The notes: generated by a model from the letters alone, not told the origin. A stretch of 64,000 nt of DNA from an uncultured Flavobacteriaceae bacterium (GCA_947500435.1 CANMRV010000007.1:231960-295959); one strand, 5' to 3'. Positions 8,437 to 18,251 are shown, numbered from the stretch's first letter. Numbers and translations are program-made.

Positions 8437-9516
8437 ATGGAAGAACAAAATCAAGAACCAGAAAACATACCTCAGGAGCAGACATCGCAGGAAGATGCAA
8501 CTCAAGAGAATGCCTCTTTAGAAAACACAGAAAAGGAAAGCAATCCTTTAGAATTTAGCAACCGAATAGACCTTTCTAAACTCCGGGATGCAGTTGCTAA
8601 AATCAAAACAGAACTGGGCAAGGTCATTATCGGTCAACAGGATATGATTGAATTACTGATCATCTCTATTCTTGCGGATGGTCATTCCCTAATCGAGGGC
8701 GTTCCAGGAGTTGCAAAAACAGTAACAGCAAAATTACTGGCTAAAACAATCAATGTGGATTTTAGTCGAATTCAATTCACCCCAGATTTAATGCCAAGTG
8801 ATATTTTAGGTACTGCAATTTTCAACGTAAAAACTTCGGAATTCGAATTTAAAAAAGGTCCTATCTTCTCCAATATTATTTTAATCGATGAGATTAACCG
8901 AGCGCCCGCAAAAACACAAGCCGCACTTTTTGAGGCTATGGCGGAACGACAAATTACCATCGATGGAACCGAATATGAAATGGCCCCTCCATTTTTAGTT
9001 TTCGCCACTCAAAACCCAATCGAGCAAGAAGGAACCTATCGACTTCCTGAAGCGCAATTAGACCGTTTCTTGTTCAAAATCAAGGTTGATTATCCGTCTT
9101 TAGAACAAGAGGTTCAAATTTTAGAAAGCAAACATCATCAGAAGAACAGAGATGTTGAAAGCATGATCGAATCGGTTCTAAGTGCCAAAGAGATTGCAGA
9201 ATATCAAAGTACAATTCGGGAGATTATTATAGAGGATAACCTAATAAAATACATAGCCTCGATTGTAGATGACACCCGTACGAATGCAAACTTATATCTT
9301 GGGGCGTCACCTAGAGCTTCAATTGCTCTAATGAATGCTTCCAAGGCCCTTGCGGCAATATCAGGAAGAGATTTTGTTACTCCAGACGATATTAAAAAAG
9401 TAGCTGCCCCTATTCTAGCGCATCGTATTATTCTAACTCCCGAAAGAGAAATGGAAGGCTTTACAGCTGAAAAAGTAGTTCAGCAGATTATAGAAGGAAT
9501 AGAGGTGCCCCGTTAG
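8437..9516 (+). CDS. MoxR-family AAA+ ATPase
   Basis: A 359-residue AAA+ ATPase of the MoxR family. An acidic, glutamine-rich N-terminal extension of about 45 residues precedes the core. Seen: Walker A GVPGVAKT at residues 88-95, Walker B IILIDEINRAP near residues 147-157, sensor 1 FATQNPIEQEGTY, an arginine-finger region (EAQLDRFLF) and sensor 2 ASPRASIAL. MoxR proteins act as chaperone-like ATPases that mature or insert cofactors into partner complexes, usually with a DUF58 partner as encoded next door. Starts two bases after the DUF4350 stop, so surely in the same operon. Confidence 0.93.
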   Translation: MEEQNQEPENIPQEQTSQEDATQENASLENTEKESNPLEFSNRIDLSKLRDAVAKIKTELGKVIIGQQDMIELLIISILADGHSLIEGVPGVAKTVTAKLLAKTINVDFSRIQFTPDLMPSDILGTAIFNVKTSEFEFKKGPIFSNIILIDEINRAPAKTQAALFEAMAERQITIDGTEYEMAPPFLVFATQNPIEQEGTYRLPEAQLDRFLFKIKVDYPSLEQEVQILESKHHQKNRDVESMIESVLSAKEIAEYQSTIREIIIEDNLIKYIASIVDDTRTNANLYLGASPRASIALMNASKALAAISGRDFVTPDDIKKVAAPILAHRIILTPEREMEGFTAEKVVQQIIEGIEVPR

Positions 9517-9550
9517 ACCTTAGATAAAACCAAAATTTTGAACTTCTTCT

Positions 9551-10885
9551 GTGAAAAAACTCTTTAGAAATATATACCTCGAAAAACGATTCTTTATCGC
9601 GGTGGCAGTTCTTGTCACCGGGTTTATACTATCGTATATATTTCCAGATATTTTTGGGGTTCTAAAGCTCTTTTTCTATATTTTTCTCATTACCATTTTG
9701 GTAGATACCATTCTTGTCTTTGGCTCAAAAGGAACCATAGAAGCTGATCGTATTCTACCTGATAAATTTTCCAATGGTGATCAAAACCCGATAGATATTA
9801 AGCTAACCAACACCTATTTATTTGATGCTAGACTTCGGGTTCTTGATGAAATTCCACATCAATTTCAAAAACGTGATTTTGAGATAATTACCCCCCTAAA
9901 GAAAGGAGAAGAAAAGCTTTTCAAATACGAATTGCGTCCGGTAGAGCGTGGTGTATATGCTTTTGGAAATTTAAACGTTTTTGCTACATCTCCCCTTAGA
10001 TTGGTTGCCAAACGCTACACATTCAATAATGAACAGGAAGTTCCGGTTTATCCTTCTTTTCTACAGCTACAGAAGTATGAGCTAATGGCCTTTTCGAATC
10101 GCTTGATGGAATACGGTCTGAAAAAAATCCGTCGTATTGGCCATACCATGGAGTTTGAACAAATTAAAGAATACGTGCAAGGTGATGATATTCGAAACAT
10201 CAACTGGAAGGCGACTGCCAAGAAAAACCAGTTGATGGTGAATCAATTTCAAGATGAAAAATCGCAGCCTATTTACTCAGTAATTGACAAAGGGCGAGTG
10301 ATGAAAATGCCATTTGATGGACTCAGTCTTTTAGACTATGCCATTAACGCTACATTGGTCATTAGCGGTATCGCCATAAAAAAACAGGATAAAGCGGGAA
10401 TGTTCGCTTTTAGCAACAAGATTGAAAATAGAGTAGTCGCGGAACGCCGGAGCTCACAAATGAATCTTATTTTAGAGACTCTATATAACATGCGTACCAA
10501 TTTCGTAGAAAGTGATTACAGTAGATTGTACATCGATGTAAAGCGAAATTTGAACCATCGCAGTCTGCTGTTACTCTACACTAATTTTGAGACCTTAGAT
10601 GCCCTTCACAGACAACTTCCCTATTTACAAGCTATTTCAAAACAGCACTTGCTAGTTGTTATATTTTTCGAAAACACAGAGTTGAACGAATATGCGGGTC
10701 AAGAGGCAGAAACAGCTCAAGGCATTTTCGAACAAACTATTGCAGAGAAATTCATCTACGAGAAGAAACTCATTGTGAATGAACTGCGTAAATACGGCAT
10801 TCAAACCATTTTGACCAAGCCCGAAAATCTTACCATCAATACGATTAACAAGTATTTAGAGATAAAGGCTAGAGGCTTGCTGTAA
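9551..10885 (+). CDS. DUF58 domain-containing protein (MoxR partner)
   Basis: A 444-residue protein with two N-terminal membrane helices (about residues 12-55), a beta-rich region, and the DUF58 signature near residues 205-240: EFEQIKEYVQGDDIRNINWK followed by QLMVNQFQDE. The C-terminal half has a von Willebrand A-like layout (SVIDKGR as a variant of the metal-site loop). DUF58 proteins are the standard partners of MoxR ATPases. The start is GTG at 9551. Last gene of the operon; about 125 bases separate it from the next gene. Confidence 0.88.
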   Translation: MKKLFRNIYLEKRFFIAVAVLVTGFILSYIFPDIFGVLKLFFYIFLITILVDTILVFGSKGTIEADRILPDKFSNGDQNPIDIKLTNTYLFDARLRVLDEIPHQFQKRDFEIITPLKKGEEKLFKYELRPVERGVYAFGNLNVFATSPLRLVAKRYTFNNEQEVPVYPSFLQLQKYELMAFSNRLMEYGLKKIRRIGHTMEFEQIKEYVQGDDIRNINWKATAKKNQLMVNQFQDEKSQPIYSVIDKGRVMKMPFDGLSLLDYAINATLVISGIAIKKQDKAGMFAFSNKIENRVVAERRSSQMNLILETLYNMRTNFVESDYSRLYIDVKRNLNHRSLLLLYTNFETLDALHRQLPYLQAISKQHLLVVIFFENTELNEYAGQEAETAQGIFEQTIAEKFIYEKKLIVNELRKYGIQTILTKPENLTINTINKYLEIKARGLL

Positions 10886-11010
10886 ACCACTCAAGTATTC
10901 TTACCATTTTCAAGGTAGTATCCAATCTCTAAATCAATCATAATTTCCTATCTTCATCAACTTGGAATACTATCTTCTTACGCTTACCATTTAACTATAA
11001 ACCAACCGCA

Positions 11011-12705
11011 ATGACTTTCCTAAAACCATTCTTTACCTTAATTCTCCTAACTCTTTTAGTAACTGTAAGCACCACGCTAAACGCCCAAACCTATTCAAAA
11101 AATGGCATGGTCGTTTCTTCGGACAAAAGCTCTTCAGAAGTTGGGGCTTTGATTCTAAAGAAAGGAGGCAATGCAATAGATGCGGCAATCGCCACGGCAT
11201 TTTCGTTAGCAGTTACACATCCATCTGCAGGAAACATAGGTGGTGGTGGATTTATAGTCTTTATGAATTCCGCAGGAAAGACGACAACTATTGACTTCAG
11301 AGAAAAAGCACCCCTTGCGGCTACCAATGATATGTATCTAGACGAAGAAGGTCAGCTCATTGATGGCATTAACCATTTCAGCGCAAAAGCGATTGGAGTG
11401 CCCGGAACTGTAGCTGGGCTATTCCTTGCCCATCAAAAATATGGTAGACTCCCTTGGAAAGATTTGTTACAACCAGCAATTGACCAAGCTAAAAATGGTT
11501 TTGCTTTTAATTGGTCTTTATTTAATGCTGCCAAATATTTTTCCAAGGAAGGAAATACGAACTCTTTTATGGATGGATATTTCAGAAATGAAAACGGAGC
11601 TGTAACCCAACCCGATGAAATTTGGAAACAAACCGAATTGGCAGAAACCTTAATTCGAATTCGAGATAAAGGCCGAGATGGATTTTACAAAGGAAAAACT
11701 GCCAAAATGATTGCTGCGTTTATGAAAAAGAACGACGGTATTATCACAAAAAAAGATTTGGCGAAATATGAAGCAATTGAGCGCCAACCTATAAAGGGAA
11801 TCTACAAAGGTTATGACATTTATTCTATGCCACCACCTAGTTCAGGTGGGGTTGCTCTTGTTGAAATGATGAACCTAATGGAGTTGGTAGATTTGAAAAC
11901 CATGGAATTTAATTCCGCTGATCATCTACATGTAGTTGCTGAAGCAATGCGAAGAGCCTTTGCGGACCGAGCTGAGCATTTGGGTGACCCTGATTTTAAT
12001 TTAAACATACCCTTGGATAAACTGACATCCAAAGAATTTGCAAAAAAGCGATTTCAAGGAATTGACATGACAAGAGCCTCAGTAAGTGACTCTACAAAAT
12101 TTGGAAGACTCTATGATGGCGAAAACACCACCCATCTTTCCATCATGGATAAGGACGGAAACGCAGTATCATTAACGTATACATTGGAGTACAGTTTTGG
12201 TTCGCAAATGGGGTCTAATGAATTGGGTTTTATCTTCAATAATGAAATGGGAGATTTTAATCCGCAACCTGGTATAACCAAAAGTAACGGACAAATTGGT
12301 ACAGCTCCGAATCTAGTAGAACCTGAAAAAAGGATGCTTTCAAGCATGACGCCAACTATAGTCGGAAAAGATGGAAAACCCTATTTAGTAATCGGAAGTC
12401 CGGGAGGTAGAACTATCATTAATACCGTGTTTCAAACTGTATTGAATGTTTTGGAATTTGAAATGCCAGTCCACAAAGCCATTGAGGCTTTAAAAATTCA
12501 CCATCAATGGCTTCCTGACCAAATCGTTTATGAAAAATACTTGTTATCCCCTGACACTAAAAAAGCGCTTGAAGCAAAAGGTCATACCTTAAGGGAAAGA
12601 AACAATATGGGCGCTTTGATGGGAATTACGTATGACCCGGAAACAAAGATTTTTACAGGTGCCTCCGACTCCGCACAACCTGATAGTGGGGCTGTCGGTT
12701 ATTAA
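11011..12705 (+). CDS. ggt: Gamma-glutamyltransferase, periplasmic
   Basis: A 564-residue precursor with a signal peptide (residues 1-25, ending LNAQ) and the complete gamma-glutamyltranspeptidase fold. Seen: GNIGGGGFIVF and DFREKAP in the large subunit, and NTTHLSIMDKDGNAVSLTYT, where Thr373 (first Thr of TTH) is the expected autocleavage site and N-terminal nucleophile of the small subunit; later SSMTPTIV and GSPGGRTII form the substrate pocket. The enzyme hydrolyses glutathione and other gamma-glutamyl compounds or transfers the glutamyl group. It stands alone with its own leader region. Confidence 0.93.
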   Translation: MTFLKPFFTLILLTLLVTVSTTLNAQTYSKNGMVVSSDKSSSEVGALILKKGGNAIDAAIATAFSLAVTHPSAGNIGGGGFIVFMNSAGKTTTIDFREKAPLAATNDMYLDEEGQLIDGINHFSAKAIGVPGTVAGLFLAHQKYGRLPWKDLLQPAIDQAKNGFAFNWSLFNAAKYFSKEGNTNSFMDGYFRNENGAVTQPDEIWKQTELAETLIRIRDKGRDGFYKGKTAKMIAAFMKKNDGIITKKDLAKYEAIERQPIKGIYKGYDIYSMPPPSSGGVALVEMMNLMELVDLKTMEFNSADHLHVVAEAMRRAFADRAEHLGDPDFNLNIPLDKLTSKEFAKKRFQGIDMTRASVSDSTKFGRLYDGENTTHLSIMDKDGNAVSLTYTLEYSFGSQMGSNELGFIFNNEMGDFNPQPGITKSNGQIGTAPNLVEPEKRMLSSMTPTIVGKDGKPYLVIGSPGGRTIINTVFQTVLNVLEFEMPVHKAIEALKIHHQWLPDQIVYEKYLLSPDTKKALEAKGHTLRERNNMGALMGITYDPETKIFTGASDSAQPDSGAVGY

Positions 12706-12785
12706 CGAATAATTGGAAAGCTAAGGCTGATAGACTCTCCTAACCTCTCCTGTAACTTTAATTTAAATTCGACGTCAGATTCTAT

Positions 12786-13727
12786 ATGAAATATAGGGTA
12801 CTCATTTTCTCAACATTATTTCTTTTCCTAATAGGGTGTAGTTCTAAGGACGACACACCTCAAAATAGTCCACCAGCTGAACATATTAAGTACTTTGGTT
12901 TTACCCTGGTTGACACTTTTTGGGATGACCCAACAGATTCAGATACCAAAAGCAACTATAATGACGAGGTAGCTCCTTTCTCAAATATGGCAGATATTTT
13001 GGTGGTAAGCCCTACGGATAATATTGTTGACAGAATGAAGGCCATGGAGTCACTTCAAATGAAGAGCGTTCTTCACCTGCATGAACTCTTCTTTGAAGTA
13101 GAAGGCACCAATGCCCCTTCAGGGACAGACTATCGCCTAAGAACTGACGCCCAAGAACGCTGGGATATGTTTCTAGGTTTAAACTCACTATATGTAAATC
13201 AAGATTTAGTGCAGGTACTTTACGTTGGTGAAGAGCCTACTTGGAATGGCATTAGCTTTTCGGAACTAAAGAAGGTTTCAGATTATGTTAAACTTACGAT
13301 TCCAGGTATTACCGTTATGGTTGTGGAAGCTTATCCGGCTTTGAACGATTTTCAAATTCCCGCCTCAGTGGATTGGGTCGGCTTTGACCATTATTTTATC
13401 AAAGACCCAAAAAATGATGCCACTTTTATTTCGGAATTGAATGTTCTAAAATCGAAGCTGTCCGAAGAACAAAATCTGATTTTAATAATGGACACCCATT
13501 ATATAGAATTCGCACATGGTGACTTTGGAGAAATAGCCCTTGAAGAAATGGCCAGTGTTGCCAATAGTTATTACGAACTGGCAAAATCCGAGCCTAAGAC
13601 CATTGCTATTCTCGGCTATTTTTGGCCAAGTGGCTTTGATGATGTAAGCGCAATCGGAGCGCGACACATGCCCACTGAGGTTCAGCAAGAATACAGTAGA
13701 ATAGGTAAAGAAATTACTAAAAAGTAA
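12786..13727 (+). CDS. Lipoprotein with a possible TIM-barrel glycosidase-like fold
   Basis: A 313-residue lipoprotein (lipobox LFLIGC, residues 13-18, then SSKDD, a typical flavobacterial surface-export acidic tail). The rest alternates short strands and helices, with candidate acidic residues at strand ends: YVGEEPTW, VVEAYP, DWVGFDHYF and LIMDTHYIEF, ending in GYFWPSGFDD. This arrangement resembles a TIM-barrel hydrolase, but I cannot name a glycoside hydrolase family. The gene follows ggt by 80 bases and may or may not be co-transcribed. Confidence 0.6.
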   Translation: MKYRVLIFSTLFLFLIGCSSKDDTPQNSPPAEHIKYFGFTLVDTFWDDPTDSDTKSNYNDEVAPFSNMADILVVSPTDNIVDRMKAMESLQMKSVLHLHELFFEVEGTNAPSGTDYRLRTDAQERWDMFLGLNSLYVNQDLVQVLYVGEEPTWNGISFSELKKVSDYVKLTIPGITVMVVEAYPALNDFQIPASVDWVGFDHYFIKDPKNDATFISELNVLKSKLSEEQNLILIMDTHYIEFAHGDFGEIALEEMASVANSYYELAKSEPKTIAILGYFWPSGFDDVSAIGARHMPTEVQQEYSRIGKEITKK

Positions 13728-13742
13728 TTGAGTTCTGCAAAC

Positions 13743-14168
13743 CTACCTTTCAAAGGTTCGAATAAAACCATCCGCTGCTACACCATCATCAATTACCAAA
13801 GTACTCTTTTCATCTATTTCCAAGACACGGAATTTCGCCCCTAATATTTGAAGGGTACGAGTGGTATCTTGTTCATCGAATCCTACTGCGTAAATTCCTT
13901 TTAAAAGTCCTTGGTATATACTTTTCGGACCATCAGTGAGAATGTTTGATTCGACTTCCAAGGTGCTTTCATCCATTATAAAATTCCAACTTACATCACC
14001 CTGATCATAATCTAAATCAATACCTTGAATTCCTCCACTAACATTTTTCAAATGCCAGACTCCGGCGAGGGGATCTTGGGGTATTGTGTCATTTGAATCA
14101 TTTGGATCATCACAACTCAAGCCAAAAAACAAAACGGCTACAAACAGAAGTAAAAACTTTGCTTTCAT
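13743..14168 (-). CDS. Small lipoprotein, possibly lipocalin-like
   Basis: A 141-residue protein with lipobox FFGLSC (after MKAKFLLLFVAVL) followed by a strongly acidic DDPNDSNDTIPQD segment. The body begins LAGVWHLKNVSGGIQG, which resembles the start of lipocalin-like beta-barrel domains in Bacteroidetes lipoproteins. ATG at 14168 is chosen because it begins the signal peptide; the frame extends further upstream without good coding character. Function unknown. Confidence 0.68.
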   Translation of the reverse strand: MKAKFLLLFVAVLFFGLSCDDPNDSNDTIPQDPLAGVWHLKNVSGGIQGIDLDYDQGDVSWNFIMDESTLEVESNILTDGPKSIYQGLLKGIYAVGFDEQDTTRTLQILGAKFRVLEIDEKSTLVIDDGVAADGFIRTFER

Positions 14169-14280
14169 AAGATTAGGGTTAAATTGTATTCTACAAAGAT
14201 GGGGAATTGCTAGACTCGTTGCGCTAAAAATCAAATTTTAACAAAGTGTTGAATTGCCTTAACAGAAGAATTTAAACAAA

Positions 14281-14310
14281 AAACGCCTAGCAAATTGCTT
14301 GGCGTTTCTT
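14281..14310 (-). terminator. Rho-independent terminator after the DUF6340-like gene
   Basis: Stem AACGCCTAGC (14282-14291) pairs with GCTTGGCGTT (14297-14306) with one mismatch and a five-base loop. Read on the minus strand it is followed by a T-rich run. It lies just past the stop at 14329. Confidence 0.75.
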
Positions 14311-14328
14311 ATACTATTTGACTTCAGC

Positions 14329-15378
14329 TTATTTTGCCAACTGTCGGTTCAATTCTCTTTTTTGCGCCATTCTGTACTTCAAAATGTTAACATAACGAAG
14401 CGCTTCCTTCGTATCGTAATCAGAGTAAGAACGTTGTGCCCAATCTAAAGCTTTGTCCAAATCTCCATTGATTTCGTTGATAATCGCCATGTTGTAACAT
14501 GCACGACCCGCAATCTTTCCATCAGGATTCGAAACTTCTTCTTTCCAAAGTTCAGCTGCACTATCCCATTTACCACTTTGAGCTCTTCGCATAGCGATTT
14601 CGAACTTGTCGGTTCCCTTTACGAAGTAGTCACGAGTAACTCTTCGCGACTGTGGCGTAATGCGTCTAGCGTAATAGTCGCCAATATGACTGCTCGTTTC
14701 AACAACCGCTTCTTTACGATTCATAATAGCCTTAACTGCTTTCATTGGATTAATTCCTTGTCCGCTATTAACCAAGTTGTTATTGAACGAATATTCGTCC
14801 AAAATTTCCTTTGTTGCAGGGTCGTAGATTCTCCATCCGTTTTGAATTTGAGTACGAAGTGTTAATGAAACCGCTGGAACCTTAGCTTTTATTCCTACCG
14901 GATTAGGAATCTCCATTTCAGTAGCCTGTACCGAAGCTTTAGTATTTGTATCGTAATATGCTAAGGAGAACAAAACGTCAACATCATGCTCCTCGCAAAT
15001 TTTATCTACTTGATCCCAAGTCAAGGACGCAGGCAATACACCTAAACCTTTTCTAACTTCAGGAATATCCTCTAAAATGGCCACTTTATCAAAACGCTGT
15101 AAACGTTCCAATTCAGATTTTACTGAAGCTAAAGAAGCCTCAGCACCATGTTTATCAAGATTTTTTCCTTCAGCGGTCAATATTTTGTCTATGGTATCGA
15201 TACCGTGATTTCCTTCTGCGGGAAGGCTTCGGTTAATAATACCAATATGTTGAACATCTGAAGCGATATGAACCGGAGCTGGTTCAACAGCACTCATTGT
15301 CAATTGGTTTGTTGCACTACAAGAAGCCAATAAAAGGCCAATGCATGCAAACCCAAATAGTTGGTTTAAAGTTTTCAT
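14329..15378 (-). CDS. DUF6340-like lipoprotein with C-terminal TPR
   Basis: A 349-residue lipoprotein (lipobox LLLASC near residue 20). The N-terminal half has IGIINRSLPAEGNHGIDTID and DVDVLFSLAYYDTN, seen in a family of flavobacterial lipoproteins annotated as DUF6340. The C-terminal 100 residues contain two TPR-like helical pairs (KWDSAAELWKEEVSNPDGKI, then INGDLDKALDWAQRSY). Probably a periplasmic or outer-membrane-associated structural lipoprotein; no enzyme motif is visible. A terminator follows. Confidence 0.7.
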   Translation of the reverse strand: MKTLNQLFGFACIGLLLASCSATNQLTMSAVEPAPVHIASDVQHIGIINRSLPAEGNHGIDTIDKILTAEGKNLDKHGAEASLASVKSELERLQRFDKVAILEDIPEVRKGLGVLPASLTWDQVDKICEEHDVDVLFSLAYYDTNTKASVQATEMEIPNPVGIKAKVPAVSLTLRTQIQNGWRIYDPATKEILDEYSFNNNLVNSGQGINPMKAVKAIMNRKEAVVETSSHIGDYYARRITPQSRRVTRDYFVKGTDKFEIAMRRAQSGKWDSAAELWKEEVSNPDGKIAGRACYNMAIINEINGDLDKALDWAQRSYSDYDTKEALRYVNILKYRMAQKRELNRQLAK

Positions 15379-15566
15379 AGGACGTAGGTTTTATTCGTAT
15401 AGTTGGTCAGCCTGTCATTTTTTTAGCTAACGCGCTTATTACCAAACAGATAATTTGTGTAAATATTGTATGAAAACAGGTATTAAAAAGCTGTTTTTAT
15501 TTACAAGAATCCCAGAAATAAATAGTCCTACCTGGTCATCGTCTTTAATATCAAAACCTACTTTCC

Positions 15567-15574
15567 TATCTTTA
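15567..15574 (+). promoter_or_regulatory. Candidate -7 element 4 bases before the DUF819 gene
   Basis: TATCTTTA (one mismatch to TAnnTTTG) ends four bases before the ATG at 15579, so transcription would begin at or next to the start codon. No -33 TTG is visible. Confidence 0.35.
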
Positions 15575-15578
15575 GCCA

Positions 15579-16718
15579 ATGACCTTTATCGAAAATCCCG
15601 TTTACGTTCTGGCAGTTTTATGTTTAATGGTCATTTTGGCGAGGTATGCCGGTAAAACCAAACTGGGCGGAAAATTGGGTGCAGCTTTGCTTGTTATACT
15701 ATTTACGGCAGTCGTTGCCAACCTTAAACTCATTCCCTCAGCTTCAAATAGTATTCCCTTGTATAGCGGAATCTTTACTTATTTGGCACCGATATCCATA
15801 TTTTATTTGTTGTTGAATGTAAATTTACAATCCATTAAGAAGGCTGGAGCACCGATGATTATCCTTTTCTTGATAGGTTCTTTGGCAACGGTTTTGGGAA
15901 TTCTGGCAGCTTGGTATCTGATTACCCCTGAGGAGGTCTTGGGTGAAAATGCCAATATTATTGCCGGAATGCTTACTGGCACATATACGGGGGGAAGCGT
16001 CAACTTCAACGCAGTGGCGTTAGAATATAATTTTCAAGAACAGGGAGCCTTGTATGCAGGAACCATTGCCGTCGACAATGTGGTCACTGCGATATGGATT
16101 ATTATAAACATTTTATTCCCAGTGGTTTTACGAACCTTCTGGAAAGATAAAAAAATTGAATCCAAAGTAACTGATGAGACTAATGACAAAGAGGAGGAGG
16201 ATAAAATGGACTTCACCTCATTAATGTGGTTGCTATTTTTGGGAATAGCTGCCTTTTATATTTCGGAGTTGATAGGATTATTGCTCCCAAATGTTCCGTT
16301 TATATTGATTTTATCTACGCTGGGAATTTTATTGGCGCAAGTCCCATTGATTTCAAAACTTAAAGGAAGTCATACGCTAGGCCTCTACTTGATATTCCTA
16401 TTTCTGGCGGTTATCGGAGCCTACTGCGAGATTAGCGCCGTCGTCGAGCTCAAAGAAGTCGGATGGACCTTATTCCTATTCACCTCTTTGGCAGTTTTGA
16501 TTCATGGTGTTGTGATCATCATGCTTGGAGGAATCACATTTCGTGATTGGGAAATGGTGGCGATAGCCAGTCAAGCCAATATAGGCGGGAGTAGCAGCGC
16601 CATTGCCCTGGCAGAATCTTTTAAAAGAAAAGAACTTATCCTTCCAGGAATTCTGGTCGGAACTTTAGGGAATGCCCTCGGTACTTATCTCGGGTTTTTA
16701 ATGGTAGGGCTTTTGTGA
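15579..16718 (+). CDS. DUF819 family membrane transporter
   Basis: A 379-residue protein with about ten membrane helices in two halves separated by an acidic cytoplasmic loop (residues 190-210, DETNDKEEEDK). Seen: GMLTGTYTGGSVNFNAVA near residues 130-147 and SQANIGGSSSAIALA near residues 332-346, the paired discontinuous-helix motifs of DUF819 proteins, which resemble Na+-coupled transporters. Substrate unknown. Monocistronic. Confidence 0.85.
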   Translation: MTFIENPVYVLAVLCLMVILARYAGKTKLGGKLGAALLVILFTAVVANLKLIPSASNSIPLYSGIFTYLAPISIFYLLLNVNLQSIKKAGAPMIILFLIGSLATVLGILAAWYLITPEEVLGENANIIAGMLTGTYTGGSVNFNAVALEYNFQEQGALYAGTIAVDNVVTAIWIIINILFPVVLRTFWKDKKIESKVTDETNDKEEEDKMDFTSLMWLLFLGIAAFYISELIGLLLPNVPFILILSTLGILLAQVPLISKLKGSHTLGLYLIFLFLAVIGAYCEISAVVELKEVGWTLFLFTSLAVLIHGVVIIMLGGITFRDWEMVAIASQANIGGSSSAIALAESFKRKELILPGILVGTLGNALGTYLGFLMVGLL

Positions 16719-16725
16719 ATCTAAA

Positions 16726-17421
16726 TCATCCTAACAAGGCATTGATATTTCCTTTGTACAACTTCCCAATAGGAATCTTATGTTCTCCAATACTAATCTG
16801 ATTTCCTTCTATACTATCAATATAAATCTTAGCAACTATGAACGATTTATGAACTTGAACAAAAGTCGAGTTCGAAAGCAAATCCAGCATATCTGAAATC
16901 TTCTCACGCACCAGAATAGTACTATTCTCTCTTACTACTTTGGAATAATTTCCAGCCGCTTCAACAAAAAGGATTTCATCAAGTCGCACCTGAATGTACT
17001 TTTTATTGCTATATAGAAAAATGCTTTTCCCTTCGGAACCTTCAGGGTTCAATTCCTTCCTAACACTAGCAAATTTCGAAACTGAAGCCTTGTTGACAGC
17101 TTTCAATAAACGTTCAAAACCAAAGGGTTTGAGCAGATAGTCTACTATTCCGTATTCATATCCTTCCAAAGCAAATTCCTGATAGGCCGTGGTAACAATA
17201 ACTTTGGGAGGGGAAGACAAAGTCCTCAAGAATTCAAAGCCTTTGAGTTTTGGCATATTCAAATCCAAGAAAATAAGGTCTACAGAATGTTTGCTTAAGT
17301 ATTCTAAAGCTTCTAAAGCATCATAACAATGCTTCATCAGTTTCAGATTAGGCAATACATCACAATACCCCTTGATGATTTCATGGGCCATATGCTCATC
17401 ATCTATAATCAGATATTTCAT
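16726..17421 (-). CDS. LytTR-family response regulator
   Basis: A 231-residue response regulator: receiver domain (residues 1-118) with Asp7/Asp8 acidic pocket, phosphoacceptor Asp53 in LIFLDLNMPKLKG and Lys in DYLLKPF; LytTR DNA-binding domain from about residue 130 (KYIQVRLDEILFVEAAGNYS, then FVQVHKSFIVA). It should be phosphorylated by the histidine kinase encoded immediately upstream and bind direct-repeat operators. The kinase and regulator genes overlap by four bases (17418-17421). Confidence 0.93.
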   Translation of the reverse strand: MKYLIIDDEHMAHEIIKGYCDVLPNLKLMKHCYDALEALEYLSKHSVDLIFLDLNMPKLKGFEFLRTLSSPPKVIVTTAYQEFALEGYEYGIVDYLLKPFGFERLLKAVNKASVSKFASVRKELNPEGSEGKSIFLYSNKKYIQVRLDEILFVEAAGNYSKVVRENSTILVREKISDMLDLLSNSTFVQVHKSFIVAKIYIDSIEGNQISIGEHKIPIGKLYKGNINALLG

Positions 17422-18239
17422 GCTACAGTTAAGTTCAATTCAGCTACGTAAACGCCTTCAGCTTTAGAGAAAGATAGGGAATGTTTATTGGGATAAACCA
17501 ATTGAAGTCTTCTTTTTAAATTTTTCAAACCAATACCTCCCGTTTCCGAAATCGATGCCGCTTCAAAATTATTTACTACTGAAAAATGAATTTGATTATC
17601 TCCGCTTTTAATGTTCACTTTTACGTAGGCATCTTCCCTTAAATTCTCGACGCCATGTTTAAAGGCATTTTCCAAAAGGATAATGAACAATAAGGGCTTG
17701 ACCTTATAGCCTGATTCCGTAATATTCGTGTTCAATTCAACATCAATCTTTTTGTGATACCGCATTTGGTGCAGCTCAATATAATTCTTGAGGTATTTGA
17801 TTTCCTCTTCAAGAGAGACCGAATCCTCTTGTCCGTTATAAATACTATACCGCATGAGGTCTGACAGCTTTAAAATAAGTTCCTGTGCCTTTTTAGAATC
17901 TTTATCCACCAAACCATAGAGATTGTTCAACATATTAAAAAAGAAATGTGGATTTACCTGACTTTGCAGATGAGACAATTCATTTTTCTTATTCTCATTT
18001 CGCAGTTTCAGAACTTCCTTTAACTGCTTAATAACCCAAAGCAAACCAAGAATAAGAAGGACCCCATAATATATGACAACGCCGATGGCCACTGCGGAAG
18101 GATAATCAGCAAGAAAAACCACGGAATCCTTACCTAGAATGATGAATTCATAAGCGATAATTCCAACTGGAATTGCAATAGAGATAAAAACTATGATTCG
18201 AACCGCAAGCCAATTTTTACTTTTTAAAAGTGATATCAT
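17418..18239 (-). CDS. Sensor histidine kinase, LytS/YehU type
   Basis: A 273-residue kinase with two membrane helices (about residues 12-32 and 52-72), a short coiled linker, and the His_kinase (PF06580) domain with LQSQVNPHFFFNMLNNL, His98 being the expected phosphorylation site. The N box is ILLENAFKHGVENLR and a G box GGIGLKNLKRRL follows. There is almost no periplasmic loop, so it probably senses membrane state or a signal within the membrane. A perfect TACTTTTG lies four bases before the ATG, pointing to leaderless expression. Partner: the LytTR regulator downstream. Confidence 0.93.
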   Translation of the reverse strand: MISLLKSKNWLAVRIIVFISIAIPVGIIAYEFIILGKDSVVFLADYPSAVAIGVVIYYGVLLILGLLWVIKQLKEVLKLRNENKKNELSHLQSQVNPHFFFNMLNNLYGLVDKDSKKAQELILKLSDLMRYSIYNGQEDSVSLEEEIKYLKNYIELHQMRYHKKIDVELNTNITESGYKVKPLLFIILLENAFKHGVENLREDAYVKVNIKSGDNQIHFSVVNNFEAASISETGGIGLKNLKRRLQLVYPNKHSLSFSKAEGVYVAELNLTVA

Positions 18240-18243
18240 ACCA

Positions 18244-18251
18244 CAAAAGTA
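18244..18251 (-). promoter_or_regulatory. -7 promoter element of the histidine kinase/LytTR operon
   Basis: On the minus strand this reads TACTTTTG, a perfect TAnnTTTG, ending four bases before the ATG at 18239. No clear -33 TTG is present. Confidence 0.45.
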
